Positions 11,399 to 21,641 of a DNA stretch of 64,000 nucleotides are shown here, piece by piece. Positions within the stretch are counted from its first letter, which is position 1; the number at the start of each line of letters is the position of its first letter. Below the pieces are notes generated by a model, which ran no database searches, was not told where the DNA came from, and saw only the letters and a program-made list of their open reading frames with translations. The stretch lies in NCBI GenBank assembly GCA_947652605.1, contig OX393582.1, forward strand, positions 11,494,544 to 11,558,543, in the 5' to 3' direction. Source of the DNA: Elmis aenea (Eukaryota > Arthropoda > Insecta > Coleoptera > Elmidae). Made by a program: the position numbers and the translations under genes.

Positions 11399-12276
11399 GT
11401 AAAATGTATTGGAATGGGTATCCCTCGAAAGTCTAAATTTTTTTCGAAATTCATCGACATTTAATTGTGTAAATGTAGGGTTGCCAGAAATCCTGAATGT
11501 ATGAAAAGAACAATACAAATCAAAAAAGAAAACATTGCGGAATTAACTGAAAAACACATTTATTAAGAAAAAAATTGCACAATTGTACCAAAAATAGATT
11601 ATTCTTATACATTATTTCTAATTACACATATATCAGTGAAATTATTTACATATATATTCATAAATATAATATAAATCATTAAAAATTAGTTTCTTTGGTT
11701 GGAGAAATCACGTCCTAATAAACTAACATACCTAGTATAAAGAAAAATAGCCTTCTACCCAATAAAATCGGTTATTTAGATTCCTTTCCATATTATTAAG
11801 AAAAAAATATTTATTCATTAAATACCTAAATTTATTAGAATCTTTTGGTTCTTTAAGAAACATTTTTTTCATACATTTATTCCTTTTTAATTAAATTTAA
11901 TTTTTGAAGTAATAGATGTTAGGATGTTTTTTTTTCCTTAGAAAATTTGTATTATTTTTAAACTCATCATAAAAATAATTACAAGAAATATTCTTGTAAT
12001 TGTATGCATTAAGTTTAAGTTCGAATATTAAATGAACTTCACTAAACATTCTCATTTCAAAAAAGGGTAACCGAAAAAAGAGAACAAAAGTGAACATTTT
12101 TACATGAAAAAAGAAAAAGAAATATCAGAATTAAAAAAGAGAAAATGTTTCTTTAAAGTGATATTCTGGCAACCCTATGTAAATGAATTTAATAATATTA
12201 AATTATAAGGTTCGGCCACATCATTTTCAGCCTGTTCTAAGTCCTCAATTAAATTTATAAATTTAATGTCATCCAT
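11399..12276 (-). pseudogene. PIF/Harbinger transposase, N-terminal fragment
   Basis: On the minus strand a frame starts at ATG 12276 (MDDIKFINLIEDLEQAENDV) and reaches LLNSFT, where a hAT MITE (11476-12177) interrupts it. Beyond one copy of the target duplication the same frame resumes as QLNVDEFRKKFRLSRDTHSN. The motif FRKKFRLSRDT is typical of the region before the nuclease domain of Harbinger (HARBI1-like) transposases. The catalytic DDE region is missing, lost in the deletion that joined this piece to the Myb-like fragment. Confidence 0.65.
11476..12177 (+). mobile_element. hAT MITE, 702 bp, inside Harbinger relic
   Basis: Ends TAGGGTTGCCAGAA at 11476 and TTCTGGCAACCCTA ending at 12177. 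The 8-bp target duplication TGTAAATG is at 11468-11475 and 12178-12185. Non-coding and AT-rich. Confidence 0.95.
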
Positions 12277-12412
12277 AATAAAAGAAAACAACAACTCACA
12301 ACACACACAAAGCTTACGATTTGGGTGCAAAGCGAGCGGTATTTGCCAAGAGGAGTGGGTCTACCCACTCGCGTTGAACGGTAGCGATATCGCTGAACAG
12401 GAGGAGTTGAGA

Positions 12413-12500
12413 ATACCAGCCCTGGTGAACTACGAGCCAACAACGTCACCACAATAACAGACGATCACTAGCTTACAAAAAAAAAGTAAAATAAAAACAT
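12413..12500 (+). repeat. Fragment of the 6592-8205 LTR family
   Basis: The stretch containing AACTACGAGCCAACAACGTC and AGACGATCAC matches 8058-8130 of the solo LTR, allowing small gaps. Confidence 0.6.
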
Positions 12501-13377
12501 AAGGGAAGTAATCAATACAACCAATACCAATACAATACGAATGAATACTAAATATTTTGAAGAAAATAATGTATCTAAATAATTACTTCTGCTAAAAATA
12601 AAAAATAGCCGTCCTTAAAACAAGCGAAATCATATTGCAGAGCACCTACAATTTCAAACTCATTTATATTCTATTTTGACCATAATTATCGCTGCAGAAG
12701 CAATAATTTTCAATATCAAGTCTGCATGTGCCCAAGTGGAAACAAAAATAGTTTATTGTTGATCTCATTTTTAATTTTGTTTTGGATGAAAGTACTTAAT
12801 TAAATTTACTTTGTTATAGACCTTAGCTAACGCAGAATTATCACAATTTAATTAACGTTGAAATTTTTATAATTAGCGAGACTTAATGGCTGAATTTGCC
12901 GAATTGAGCCCTGTGAAAATTGGAAAAATAATTTTTTAAGCGAGGTGCCGGATAACGCACCCGTTTACCCTAAATTTCCTGAATATTTTTCTCAACAAGT
13001 ATAATGTAGCTTATTTATGTTTGCTTTATCAAAAGTTATATATCCAATTTCCTTGATTCGCCTAAAAACGATGGATACTTCCGTTAAAACGTGGTATCCT
13101 CATAAAATTATTTGATGGAAGTATTCTGTCAACTGGTAAATATAACGACCGCATTTTTTCCAAAGCTTGTCGAGCGAACTGAATATTGATGTGTGGCGTG
13201 GAAAGGCCATAAAAACCGAAGTATGCCGATACAGTTTTAATCTCGAGGGCAAATTTCGAAAGTTTTAGCGCAATATTTTATCTGTGTAAGCTGATTAGAC
13301 TGTTGGGTGAAAGGACTTTTTATTTTGTTTATTACATCGCGAATATATGGAAAATAAGTTCTCTATTCTATACATAT
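12501..13377. other. AT-rich interval, no gene recognised
   Basis: A more GC-rich patch at 13150-13290 was read in all frames without a convincing exon. Confidence 0.4.
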
Positions 13378-14036
13378 ATTAAAAGTATTTCTGATTATAT
13401 AGTTAAAATAGGTTATCCAAAAATAGGTTTTCTTGGTAGATTAAGCAGTAAACTCCCAGTCCTTAATAAAATTTTAATATACAAAAGTATCATGACACCC
13501 CATTTCGAATACTGGTCTAACTTTTTTATTTCTGGCAAACACAAATGATTTAGACCGGCTTCAAAAATTGCTGAATAAGGCTATGAGAATTATTTTACAC
13601 TGTTTCAGGTATACGAAAATTACCCCAATGCTAGACATTCTACAGTGGTTTAGTATTAAACAACGGATAATTTTTAATACGAGTATTTTTATTTTCAAGA
13701 TTATAAATAACCTGCTTCCAAATTCTTTGTTAAAATCTATTACCCAAAACTCTGATATTCATAATTATCCGACTAGGAACTGTAAAGACTTGCAATTCAG
13801 AACACAAAATTACCCTCAAAAATCTTTATTTTATAAATGACTGAAATTTTATAACGATCTAACAAGCGAACTTAAAAATAAAACTAATACTTATTAAAAG
13901 GTTTAAACCTAACCTCAGTAGTTATATTAAGGGAAAGATTAAGTTTTTTATATATTTATATACGTAAGGAATAAAATGTACACAGAACTAGCTAATCGCT
14001 AAATAAATTACATTATTATTATATTCGCAACTAATA
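13378..14036 (+). pseudogene. CR1/Daphne-like LINE, 3' end of ORF2 and tail
   Basis: Two overlapping open pieces (to 13548 and 13568-13840) read as the region after the reverse-transcriptase core. They include KIGFLGRLSSKLPV, IYKSIMTPHFEY, LQKLLNKAMRIIL, and a C-terminal FYNDLTSELKNK in a shifted frame. This pattern is typical of CR1-related LINEs of insects. A frameshift near 13545 and a stop near 13838 break it. The 3' tail ends in ATTATTATTAT-type repeats (about 14022-14036). It is strongly 5'-truncated; the catalytic domain is absent. Confidence 0.72.
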
Positions 14037-14348
14037 TTATGCATCATTACTATGTAAACTGATCGTTGCAGTCATGCATTCGCTAATTATCAATTTATAT
14101 TTCATTAAGACAGTGTGACAATCTTCATGCATACAGTGCGTTCACGCTAAAAGGAATAAATTCATTTAAACAATAGCTATTAGTTTGAGAAAAAAACGCT
14201 CGGACCCGTCGATTTTTGTTTTTAAATTGACATTTTTTAACGCATGTTCCAAACCGATATCACTTCCGGGTAAACCGGAAGTGACATTAACTTTGTTATT
14301 TTAAATACAACACCCTGTATATTTTTACATTTTTGGATTCCCCTTTAA

Positions 14349-15491
14349 CCCCTTAACGCCCAAGCCCGAGTCACACTCGGGCAAGCGTACGTGCGTTTTT
14401 GCCCAAACCCGAGTGAGACTCGGGCAACACTAGATTTTAGATTACCGGTATGTACGTGCCCGAGTGCGACTCTGGAACACCATTACTAGAAGCCAACACG
14501 TTGTAAAACGTATAACTGTTAAAATTATTTTCATATTTTGTCATTTTAGTTTATTTCGGAAGTCAAAACTTTACGTAGATAAGTGTTGTTATTTACCCAA
14601 GTCATTTACGATAATTTTGCGACATTTTTCAAACCTTTCAAAACTTGTTATTTATTATAAATTTTTGTTCATGCATGTAAGAAAACTACAAAATTTTGTC
14701 GATTCAAAATTTTAATAGTACAACAGCTAATTTCGTTATTTTTGTAAGAAAATAAATATTGCAATTCTGGACGTTCCGAATTTTAGGTTTTGTACTCACA
14801 GAAATAAGTTTTGAGTTAGGAATTACGCGATTTACTCTACGATCTATTCAGTGTTGCCAATGTCATCTAGTACAAACAAAATCCGTTAATTGGCAACACT
14901 GAATATATTTGGTTTCTTAGCAACCGTTCTGTAGACAAGGATTCAAAAATATACCTTGCTCACTTGTTGTGTAAATAACTATTATTTGAAGTATATGTGA
15001 AAATATTCAGTTAATATCTTATGTATGCTTTTTAATAATAATAATTATGAAAATAAAATACTTATCAGCCATTCCTGTTCACTTTTTATTTCAAAATTGT
15101 AAAAAAATAAAGAAATACACAAAACCCAGTCAACATTTCACTTAGTAATAGTTTTAGAGTAATTTAAATTTACACAGGCCATCTAAACATAAAATTTTAA
15201 CTTCAATTCAAAAGAAGGTTTTCAAAGTGTAACTGATAATGTAGGTGGTTGCTTTTCTAAACCACTAGGACTTAAGAAACTGATCATTAAAAAGGTAGTT
15301 TCACAGTCAAACCACCAGGGACGAAAGGGCTAACAAGAATGTTATAAATATTTTTATAACACATCGTAGTTATTATTTTGGTCTTTTCTTTTTATTTCTA
15401 ATTTTAAAAATATTTAAATATTAAAAATTAACAATAAAAAAAAATGATTTTTTTCGGCCAATTTTTTCTTAAAAAAACGAGCGTTAAGGGG
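14349..15491. mobile_element. Non-autonomous piggyBac element, 1,143 bp
   Basis: Ends CCCCTTAACGC at 14349 and GCGTTAAGGGG ending at 15491, flanked by TTAA (14345-14348, 15492-15495). Just inside the left end are CCCGAGTCACACTCGGG and CCCGAGTGAGACTCGGG. A second piggyBac-like end with a TTTCACAGTCAAACCACC-type palindrome and GGGACGAAAGGG (15290-15335) suggests a nested fragment. No transposase is seen. Confidence 0.92.
14847..14903. repeat. Short inverted repeat inside the piggyBac element
   Basis: TTCAGTGTTGCCAAT (14847-14861) and ATTGGCAACACTGAA (14889-14903) are perfect 15-bp inverted arms with a 27-nt spacer. It may be a very small MITE or a hairpin. Confidence 0.85.
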
Positions 15492-16035
15492 TTAAGTGGT
15501 CTTTATAAAATGTACAAGGTTGTGGTGTCCTTAAATTAACCGTTTTCGTGTAATTTATATATCCGTAAAAATTTTGGGCCGTGCATCACTTTTGAAAATT
15601 TGCGATATTTTAAAATTTTGATAAGTAAGCCTTAATTCCTTTTAAAGTTTAATAAATAATACCTTAGTAAACTCTTTTCATTCGTTAAATTTGTAAAATT
15701 TTAAAATATCGCAAATTTTCAAAAGTGATGCACGGCACAAAATTTTTACGGAAATATAAATTACACGAAAACGGTTAATTTAAGGACAACATGACCTTAT
15801 ACATTTTATAAAGAACACTTAAAGGGGAATCCAAAAATGTAAAAATATACAGGGTGTTGTATTTAAAATAACAAAGTTAATGTCACTTCCGGGTAAACCG
15901 GAAGTGATATCGGGTTGGCACATGCGTTAAAAAATGTCAATTTAAAAACAAAAATCGATGGGTCCGAGCGTTTTTTTCTCAAACTAATAGCTATTGTTTA
16001 AATGAATTTATTCCTTTCAGCGTGAACGCACTGTA

Positions 16036-17473
16036 TGTAAAAAATGACATTATTAAATATTAAAAGACGAAGCGGGGGCATTTCATTGTTATTCTTAAAC
16101 CTAACGCTTTGAGCAGGCGGTGCACATATGAAAATTTTAAATGAGTCTTATTTTACATGGAACGAATAATCTCTAGTAAAGGCTTGGTATATACAACAAG
16201 TTTACGTTGCTTTTTATTTAAAAATGACTTTTTCATAATATTTAGAAATATTATTTATTTATGAATATACTAGTTTGGAATAATGTTATTTTTTCTCCAT
16301 TAAAACAATGTCTTCCAATTTTTCTGTGTAAAATGTAACGCATTTCTCTATTATTGCAAGAACTTTGTGTTTAAGGCTTACCATTCACTCTTTAAAATCA
16401 CACCTGTATAATACTCTTAGTTTGATTAATCGGTTCTATTTAATTTAATTTTCTCTTCTGGCCAATAAAACCAAAACACAATTTTTGACCTATAGCAAAT
16501 AATGCAATCAAGGACAAAAATAACGTTTACTAAATAATATTAAATTCCATTACTCTTAAATTACAATAAAGAAACCACTCCATTTTTTCGATAATAGGTA
16601 TTATTTCTTTCAAGTTTTAGCTGGGAATTTAACCAATATTGCGAAGATACTGCCTAACAAAACTCAGTCGGTGTAATAAATTATGTGTAAAAGCTATAAA
16701 TCGGCTTATTTAATCGGAAATAAGCTATCGCCGAATTACACATCGGTAATCGGCCAATTTACTTAGCGGTTTAGAGGTAAAAAACATTTTTATAATGTGG
16801 TAACGTTACTTTAACAAAAAATTGCAAACATTAGGAATGTTATCTAACAAGAAACTATCAATTATTTCTTAAAATACATAAGAAAAACCAATTTAGTGAA
16901 AAAAACTATATTTTATGACAATAATTTAGTACCTAGTAATTTTTAAAATTTAGTCCAATATTTTAGAAGGTACATATCCACAAGTTATGGCAGTGTTTAT
17001 AAGGCTTTTAAAATAGATGATATTTGACAAATTTTTGAGTTTACGTATTTATCTTAAGATCAAAATTGAATTAACTCGAGAGGTAAAATAATTAATAATC
17101 AGATGGCATTATAAAAATTGTTTTTAAACCTGGGATTAATTCCGGGATTACATTAACCCTAAGACTAGTCAAAGTCGCAGCTTAGTTGGTGGTGATTTTG
17201 CCTAGTTTTAGGAAACTTGTATTTTTACACCAAAGTTGTTTTGTGCAATCGGGCCTTAGAGTTCTAAATAGTCAAAGGTAGAAAATTTGTTCTTTTTCAA
17301 AAACTAAGAACGCATAAAGTCAGACAATGCAATAAAATATTATAAATAATGACCCAAAAAATTTTTCTTTTTCAAGTGTGACCTGTTTTGCAGTAATTTT
17401 AACATTATAATTTATTGTACAGCTCAAAGGTTTTCAGTTGATTTAAAATACTGCAACATAGCAATTATTGTGC
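16036..17473. other. AT-rich interval, nothing recognised
   Basis: No open frames with recognisable domains. A weak palindromic patch around 16665-16760 was not resolved. Confidence 0.4.
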
Positions 17474-17477
17474 TTAA

Positions 17478-18121
17478 CCCTTTCAAGCACAGTACATAAA
17501 ATACTTAAAAATTTTTAATGAAATTTTATAAATAAGCTTAATATGACTTAAATAAAAAGGATTATTTTTTTTTTTTTTTAATTGGTCCGTTTTGACAATA
17601 TGATGTGGTTACGCAGTGAAACCACAATGCCTGAGTGGTAGGTGGTACAAAATAAATAGATAAGTTGTAGTATTGTAATTTATTCTATATGCTTACTTAC
17701 ATAAAAGCATATATTTTTATAACCAAACAAAAGTTGTTTTACATAATATTTGAAAAAACAGTTTTTTTTACGGTTAAAAGGCAAATAACCGCTTTTTATC
17801 GACGAAAATTATGAATAAGTTGGTGCCAAAAAGCATAGTGGTTTCATAATGAAACCACGTAATTAAAAATTTTTAGTTGAAACGGCCTTTTAGTCACTTT
17901 TTTCGAAAAAATCACTATTATTTCAAAAACTTGGTAAAGTACCGACTAAAATATGTATTCCATTGGCTATTGAATGCATTTGAGCAAATTTTGCGCTATA
18001 GATCGACAGATGGGGATACTATAGACCATTGACGCGAAAATTCCCGCTAAAATCGCTACACATTTAGCCTAGAAATTTTTGAAAATGTGGTTTCGCAGAG
18101 ATACCACTTCACCTGAAAGGG
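17478..18121. mobile_element. piggyBac MITE, 644 bp
   Basis: Ends CCCTTTCAAG at 17478 and CCTGAAAGGG ending at 18121, flanked by TTAA (17474-17477, 18122-18125). Palindromic GTGGTTTC...GAAACCAC motifs occur at 17605-17625 (variant), 17839-17858 and 18087-18107 (variant). Non-coding. Confidence 0.92.
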
Positions 18122-18275
18122 TTAAGCATTACTTGTAGTTCTTTTGTACATACGATGTAGATAGGCGTTAAAACACTAAAATATTTTACAGTCATAATCG
18201 AAAAGTATTGCCATTGAGCTATTACAAAACAAAACTAGAATTAATTTAAAAAATATTTAATTTTTATTGTAATTT

Positions 18276-18510
18276 TTATAATTTCAACAACTTCTCAATG
18301 TAGTTTCTAACATTATTGAGGCATTTATCATAACGAGGCATCAGCTTTTGTATACCCTCTTCAAAGCATGTGAAGATAGCCACTCCTGCGTTGCTCCTCT
18401 GAGATGGCCCTGTTCTATGAAGACGGTATACAAAATATGGTAGGTACCGCGTTATGATAAATATCTCAATAATACTTCACACTATACATATAGAGAAGTA
18501 GTTTAACAGA
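18276..18510. pseudogene. Two inverted copies of a mariner transposase C-terminus
   Basis: On the minus strand 18276-18372 reads FEEGIQKLMPRYDKCLNNVR and on to a stop, the usual C-terminal motif of mariner transposases. About 45 bp further, 18418-18510 carries a degraded copy on the plus strand (EDGIQN..., RYDKYLNN). The two form an imperfect head-to-head inverted repeat. No other part of a transposase remains. Confidence 0.65.
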
Positions 18511-18766
18511 TGGCAAACCTAATGAAATTTAAAAGATTTCAAAATTTATTTTTTTAATTCCTCAAACAGTACTTACTTTTCGTATATGCTTCCTACATAC
18601 GTTATAGAAAACCACTTGTAGATATGCTTAAATTACCTTAAAAGCTTAAAATTTATCGATATTATGCAGATAACATTGCTAAGATAAAAGTGGGTAAGTT
18701 ACGTTAAGCGTATAAACAACATTTTTCATTACACGTTCGAACCTCATTTCTTATTCAGTGCCTTAC

Positions 18767-18824
18767 CTGCCGACTCCATGCTAAACCCTTTTCGAAGTGG
18801 TTGGTCCATGATGGGAAGCGACAC
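18767..18824 (-). CDS. Candidate 58-bp host exon
   Basis: On the minus strand a GC-richer block is bounded by an acceptor (TTATGTTGTTCCAG before 18824) and a donor (GTAAGG at 18766-18761). Two frames are open: VSLPIMDQPLRKGFSMESA (leaving one base) and CRFPSWTNHFEKGLAWSRQ (after one base). It stands out in composition from the AT-rich surroundings and shows no transposon ends. I do not recognise the gene. A minus-strand partner might be the exon at 57114-57178, but nothing proves they belong together. It could also be a chance combination. Confidence 0.4.
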
Positions 18825-18829
18825 CTGGA

Positions 18830-19583
18830 ACAACATAAATAATGAGAAAATTGGACTAGCTTCGTAAAGAGACCGTTTGACTTTAGACGAAGCGTTTTAG
18901 ATATAAATAGGATTTTAACATAACAACAGAAATTTTACATTTTACTTTAGTGTATTATTAAACCATTAATTTTAAATTAAAGGTAGTCACACTATGTTTT
19001 TCATGGGTCAAAGTCGATAAAAATTGTGGTAGTAGACAGGATGTTTGAGTCGTTAACACAGTCGTGTTAAAAATTTTAGACTTCATATACTTCTGCACAG
19101 CGATTTTAACTGACCACTTAACTTTGCATAAAAATAGTAAAGAAGTTAAAGAATAGGTAATGGCATTTTTTTATATGCTTATAAAAAACAGCATAATTTT
19201 AGTAAAATTTCTCAGTATTTGACAAAAAAAAAAAAACATACCCAAAGTATACATAATTATTATGAGAACAATAAACTTTGTATCGAAAACGGAAACAAGA
19301 ACATTTTCATTCCAAAAAGTTTAAGATTAATTAAATCAAACAGAATTGAGCAGTAAGTTAAATGTATTTCCAGAGGTCTGTGCTTTTAAGTACCAATATT
19401 ACTTTCTTTTCAGAAAGTCAATCGCGAAGTTTGAAGTAGTTGAAACGAATTGCGATAAGGCAAAGTTTTATTATATTATAATGACAGATAAACAGCAAAT
19501 TTAATCTTAACGAATAGGTTTACGGTAATGAAATGTTTTTATTTAAATGACTGGCATGTACCTACAGAGAAGGGCGGAGGGGA
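18830..19583. other. AT-rich interval, nothing recognised
   Basis: No gene or repeat ends seen. Confidence 0.4.
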
Positions 19584-19697
19584 TTCACGTGTTTGTTCGG
19601 CTCGCGCGGAGACTGCTATAGGGGGGTTGACCCCCTCTTCAGTCGTAAGAGGTACAAGGATAATGGGTAGGGATGTGGATAGTCAAGGATGGGTAAG
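19584..19697 (-). mobile_element. SINE fragment lacking the tRNA head
   Basis: It matches the 3' half of the SINE at 7068-7341, from the CACGTG tail through the palindromic GGGGGGTTGACCCCC, and stops at GGGTAAG. The tRNA-like half is missing, as expected from 5' truncation. No target duplication is visible. Confidence 0.8.
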
Positions 19698-20453
19698 CAG
19701 TTTTACAATAGCTCGTGTTTTATAAAGATTTGTGACAATCGACACTAAATTGTATCTGAGAGATACCGCGAACTCCGACGTCACTGTTGGTTGTTTATTT
19801 AATTTACCGTTAAAAATTGCTGAAAAAATATATCGATTAGATCGTTCATTAGATGTTGAAGAACATCAGCGAATCCGATGATGAAAATGAGAATGTTAGA
19901 TGTGATTTAGAAGATAATGATTCTGTTGAGGTTCGTTTAGAAGATACGGACCCTGAATAATATATTATTTCAAAAGAAGAAATCCAACAATTGAAAATTC
20001 TGATTAATTAACGTTAAAGAGACTTGTTTAGCGTTATTTCATTTCAATATTTATGTTTACGTTATTTTGTTAGAAAAATTTTATTATTTATATTTTCTGT
20101 TATTTTGTTACAAAGATTTTATTAATTATATTTAATATTTTTTAGTTCTAAATTAAAAACGTAAATAAATAAATAAATTATCATATTGTTTAACAAATCC
20201 AACAATCAACAATTCTGATTAATTAATGTTAAAAAGACTTGTTTGGCGTTATTTTTTTTTCAATGTTTATGTTTACGTTATTTTGATAGAAATATTTTAT
20301 TATTCATATTTTTTACTAATAAGTTCTTGACTGCCAATTACATTTACAGATTTTTTAAAAGTTGTATCGCATTTTAGCATCTATTAGTACTATATGTATC
20401 TCTCAGATACACGCGACCTACGCTGTAACTTTTAGACCGCGACTCCCGTAGGG
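19698..20453 (+). mobile_element. piggyBac element, left end lost
   Basis: The right end reads CTCCCGTAGGG followed by TTAA (20454-20457). Inside it is the palindrome GTATCTCTCAGATAC (20396-20410); a matching TATCTGAGAGATA lies near the left side (19755-19767). The left terminus is absent, cut at the SINE fragment. It holds a short remnant of a transposase N-terminus. Confidence 0.75.
19853..19960 (+). pseudogene. piggyBac transposase, acidic N-terminal remnant
   Basis: A 35-codon frame starts MLKNISESDDENENVRCDLE and ends DTDPE. It is rich in Asp and Glu, like the disordered N-terminus of piggyBac transposases. It is truncated by a stop, with no catalytic domain downstream. The assignment rests mainly on its position inside a piggyBac-type element. 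Confidence 0.55.
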
Positions 20454-20457
20454 TTAA

Positions 20458-21641
20458 TACCCCTCCTGGTCATCGGAAGGTTAAAAATAATTATTTAATT
20501 TAAATTTCAATTGCTTTACTTTTCATTTGCATAAAAATTATTACCGCATATATCATTTAAAAAGACAGTTTTTAAATACATATATTCTCCTTAATAATTT
20601 CTACATTGGTCAAAAATTGTGTACTCTAAAATAAATTAAACTTTGGTGGTTTTTATTTAATACTGAATAATTTTCAAAACACGATATTCCAATCCGTTTC
20701 AAAGTTTGTTGCAAAAAAAATTGAGCATATTGTGCTGTAACAAATGCAAAATTTGAATAGAACCCCTGAAGCTGCAATTTAAATTGGAAATAAACAATTT
20801 TATGGTTTTCAGCAAACGCATATTGTTACAGCAAGCATTTCATGTGAAGTTGGATGATACATCTGGTTTAAAATGCATGAAATTTGCTATTATGGCAGCT
20901 TTGAAAGCTTTAATGATCTCGTATTGTGCTAATTTACAGTACAATGTGATGGCTCTCCTCACACCAACTATCTGTTTGTGATGTTGAAGACACGTAGGCC
21001 ATGCAATGGGAACAATTCAAATGACAAAGACAAACTTCCATTTAATTTATCTTGCGCCACAGAATAGGGGCCCACAATTTAAAATTAATTTGTATAAGGT
21101 GCTTTGCAATTACCTCGACAAATTTGAAGATATGTTATTTCAATATTTATTATGTCGTATATTATTATATTAAACCGCCGCTAAAATCGCCAAAACTAAT
21201 ATTTACATGTTGATTGCTCTGAAGTGGTACACACCTTAGGCATTACTGAGTTAATAAATTTTCATGCTCCACCTCATGTGTGCTATAATTTTGTTTACTC
21301 TGAGGTAATTTATACCTCACAAAACTCTCAGTTCTTGTTTGGTGAAAATACAGTGGAATCTCCATATTCGTCTTTAGTGCGGTACTTAGGAACGGACGAA
21401 TAGTTTTTTGGATGAATATAGAGTCATTATTTTACAAAGGCAATAATTTTAATATAAATAATCGGTGGCCACCCTCAAATCTGATTCATAAATAAATGAA
21501 AATGTAACGAGAACTTATCCTTTACTGAGGAGCAATGATGGCAGAAGAGAAAGGGAAGGAAGAAAATTATTGTTTAAAACGGGAGACAACTTTTATTGAT
21601 ACATTAGGTAACGCAGATCAGGTGATCGACGTCTTTTTTGT
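20458..21641. other. AT-rich interval; possible pogo/Tigger end
   Basis: TACAGTGGAATCTCCATATTCG at 21350 resembles the terminal repeat of pogo/Tigger elements, but no inverse partner was found nearby. A 65-codon frame at 20784-20981 is not recognised. Confidence 0.35.

Larger units (their letters stand above)
11036..12396. mobile_element. Internally deleted PIF/Harbinger element
   Basis: It holds the start of a Myb/SANT-like gene on the plus strand and the start of a Harbinger-type transposase on the minus strand, pointing toward each other, with the middle deleted. Imperfect inverted ends (GCGGTATTCCGAACTCGCTC near 11039; inverse near 12375-12395) suggest the limits. A hAT MITE is inserted inside. 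The exact ends are uncertain. Confidence 0.55.
14134..16033. mobile_element. Long foldback (palindromic) element, TA-flanked
   Basis: The left arm is 14134-14348 plus about 15496-15625; the right arm is about 15690-16033. Arms of roughly 350 bp match closely in inverse orientation, around a loop of under 100 bp. Ends are CAGTGCGTTCACGC and GCGTGAACGCACTG with TA on each side (14132-14133, 16034-16035), suggesting a Tc1/mariner-type MITE. A piggyBac element splits the left arm. Inner CTTCCGGGTAAACCGGAAGT palindromes occur in both arms. Confidence 0.85.
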
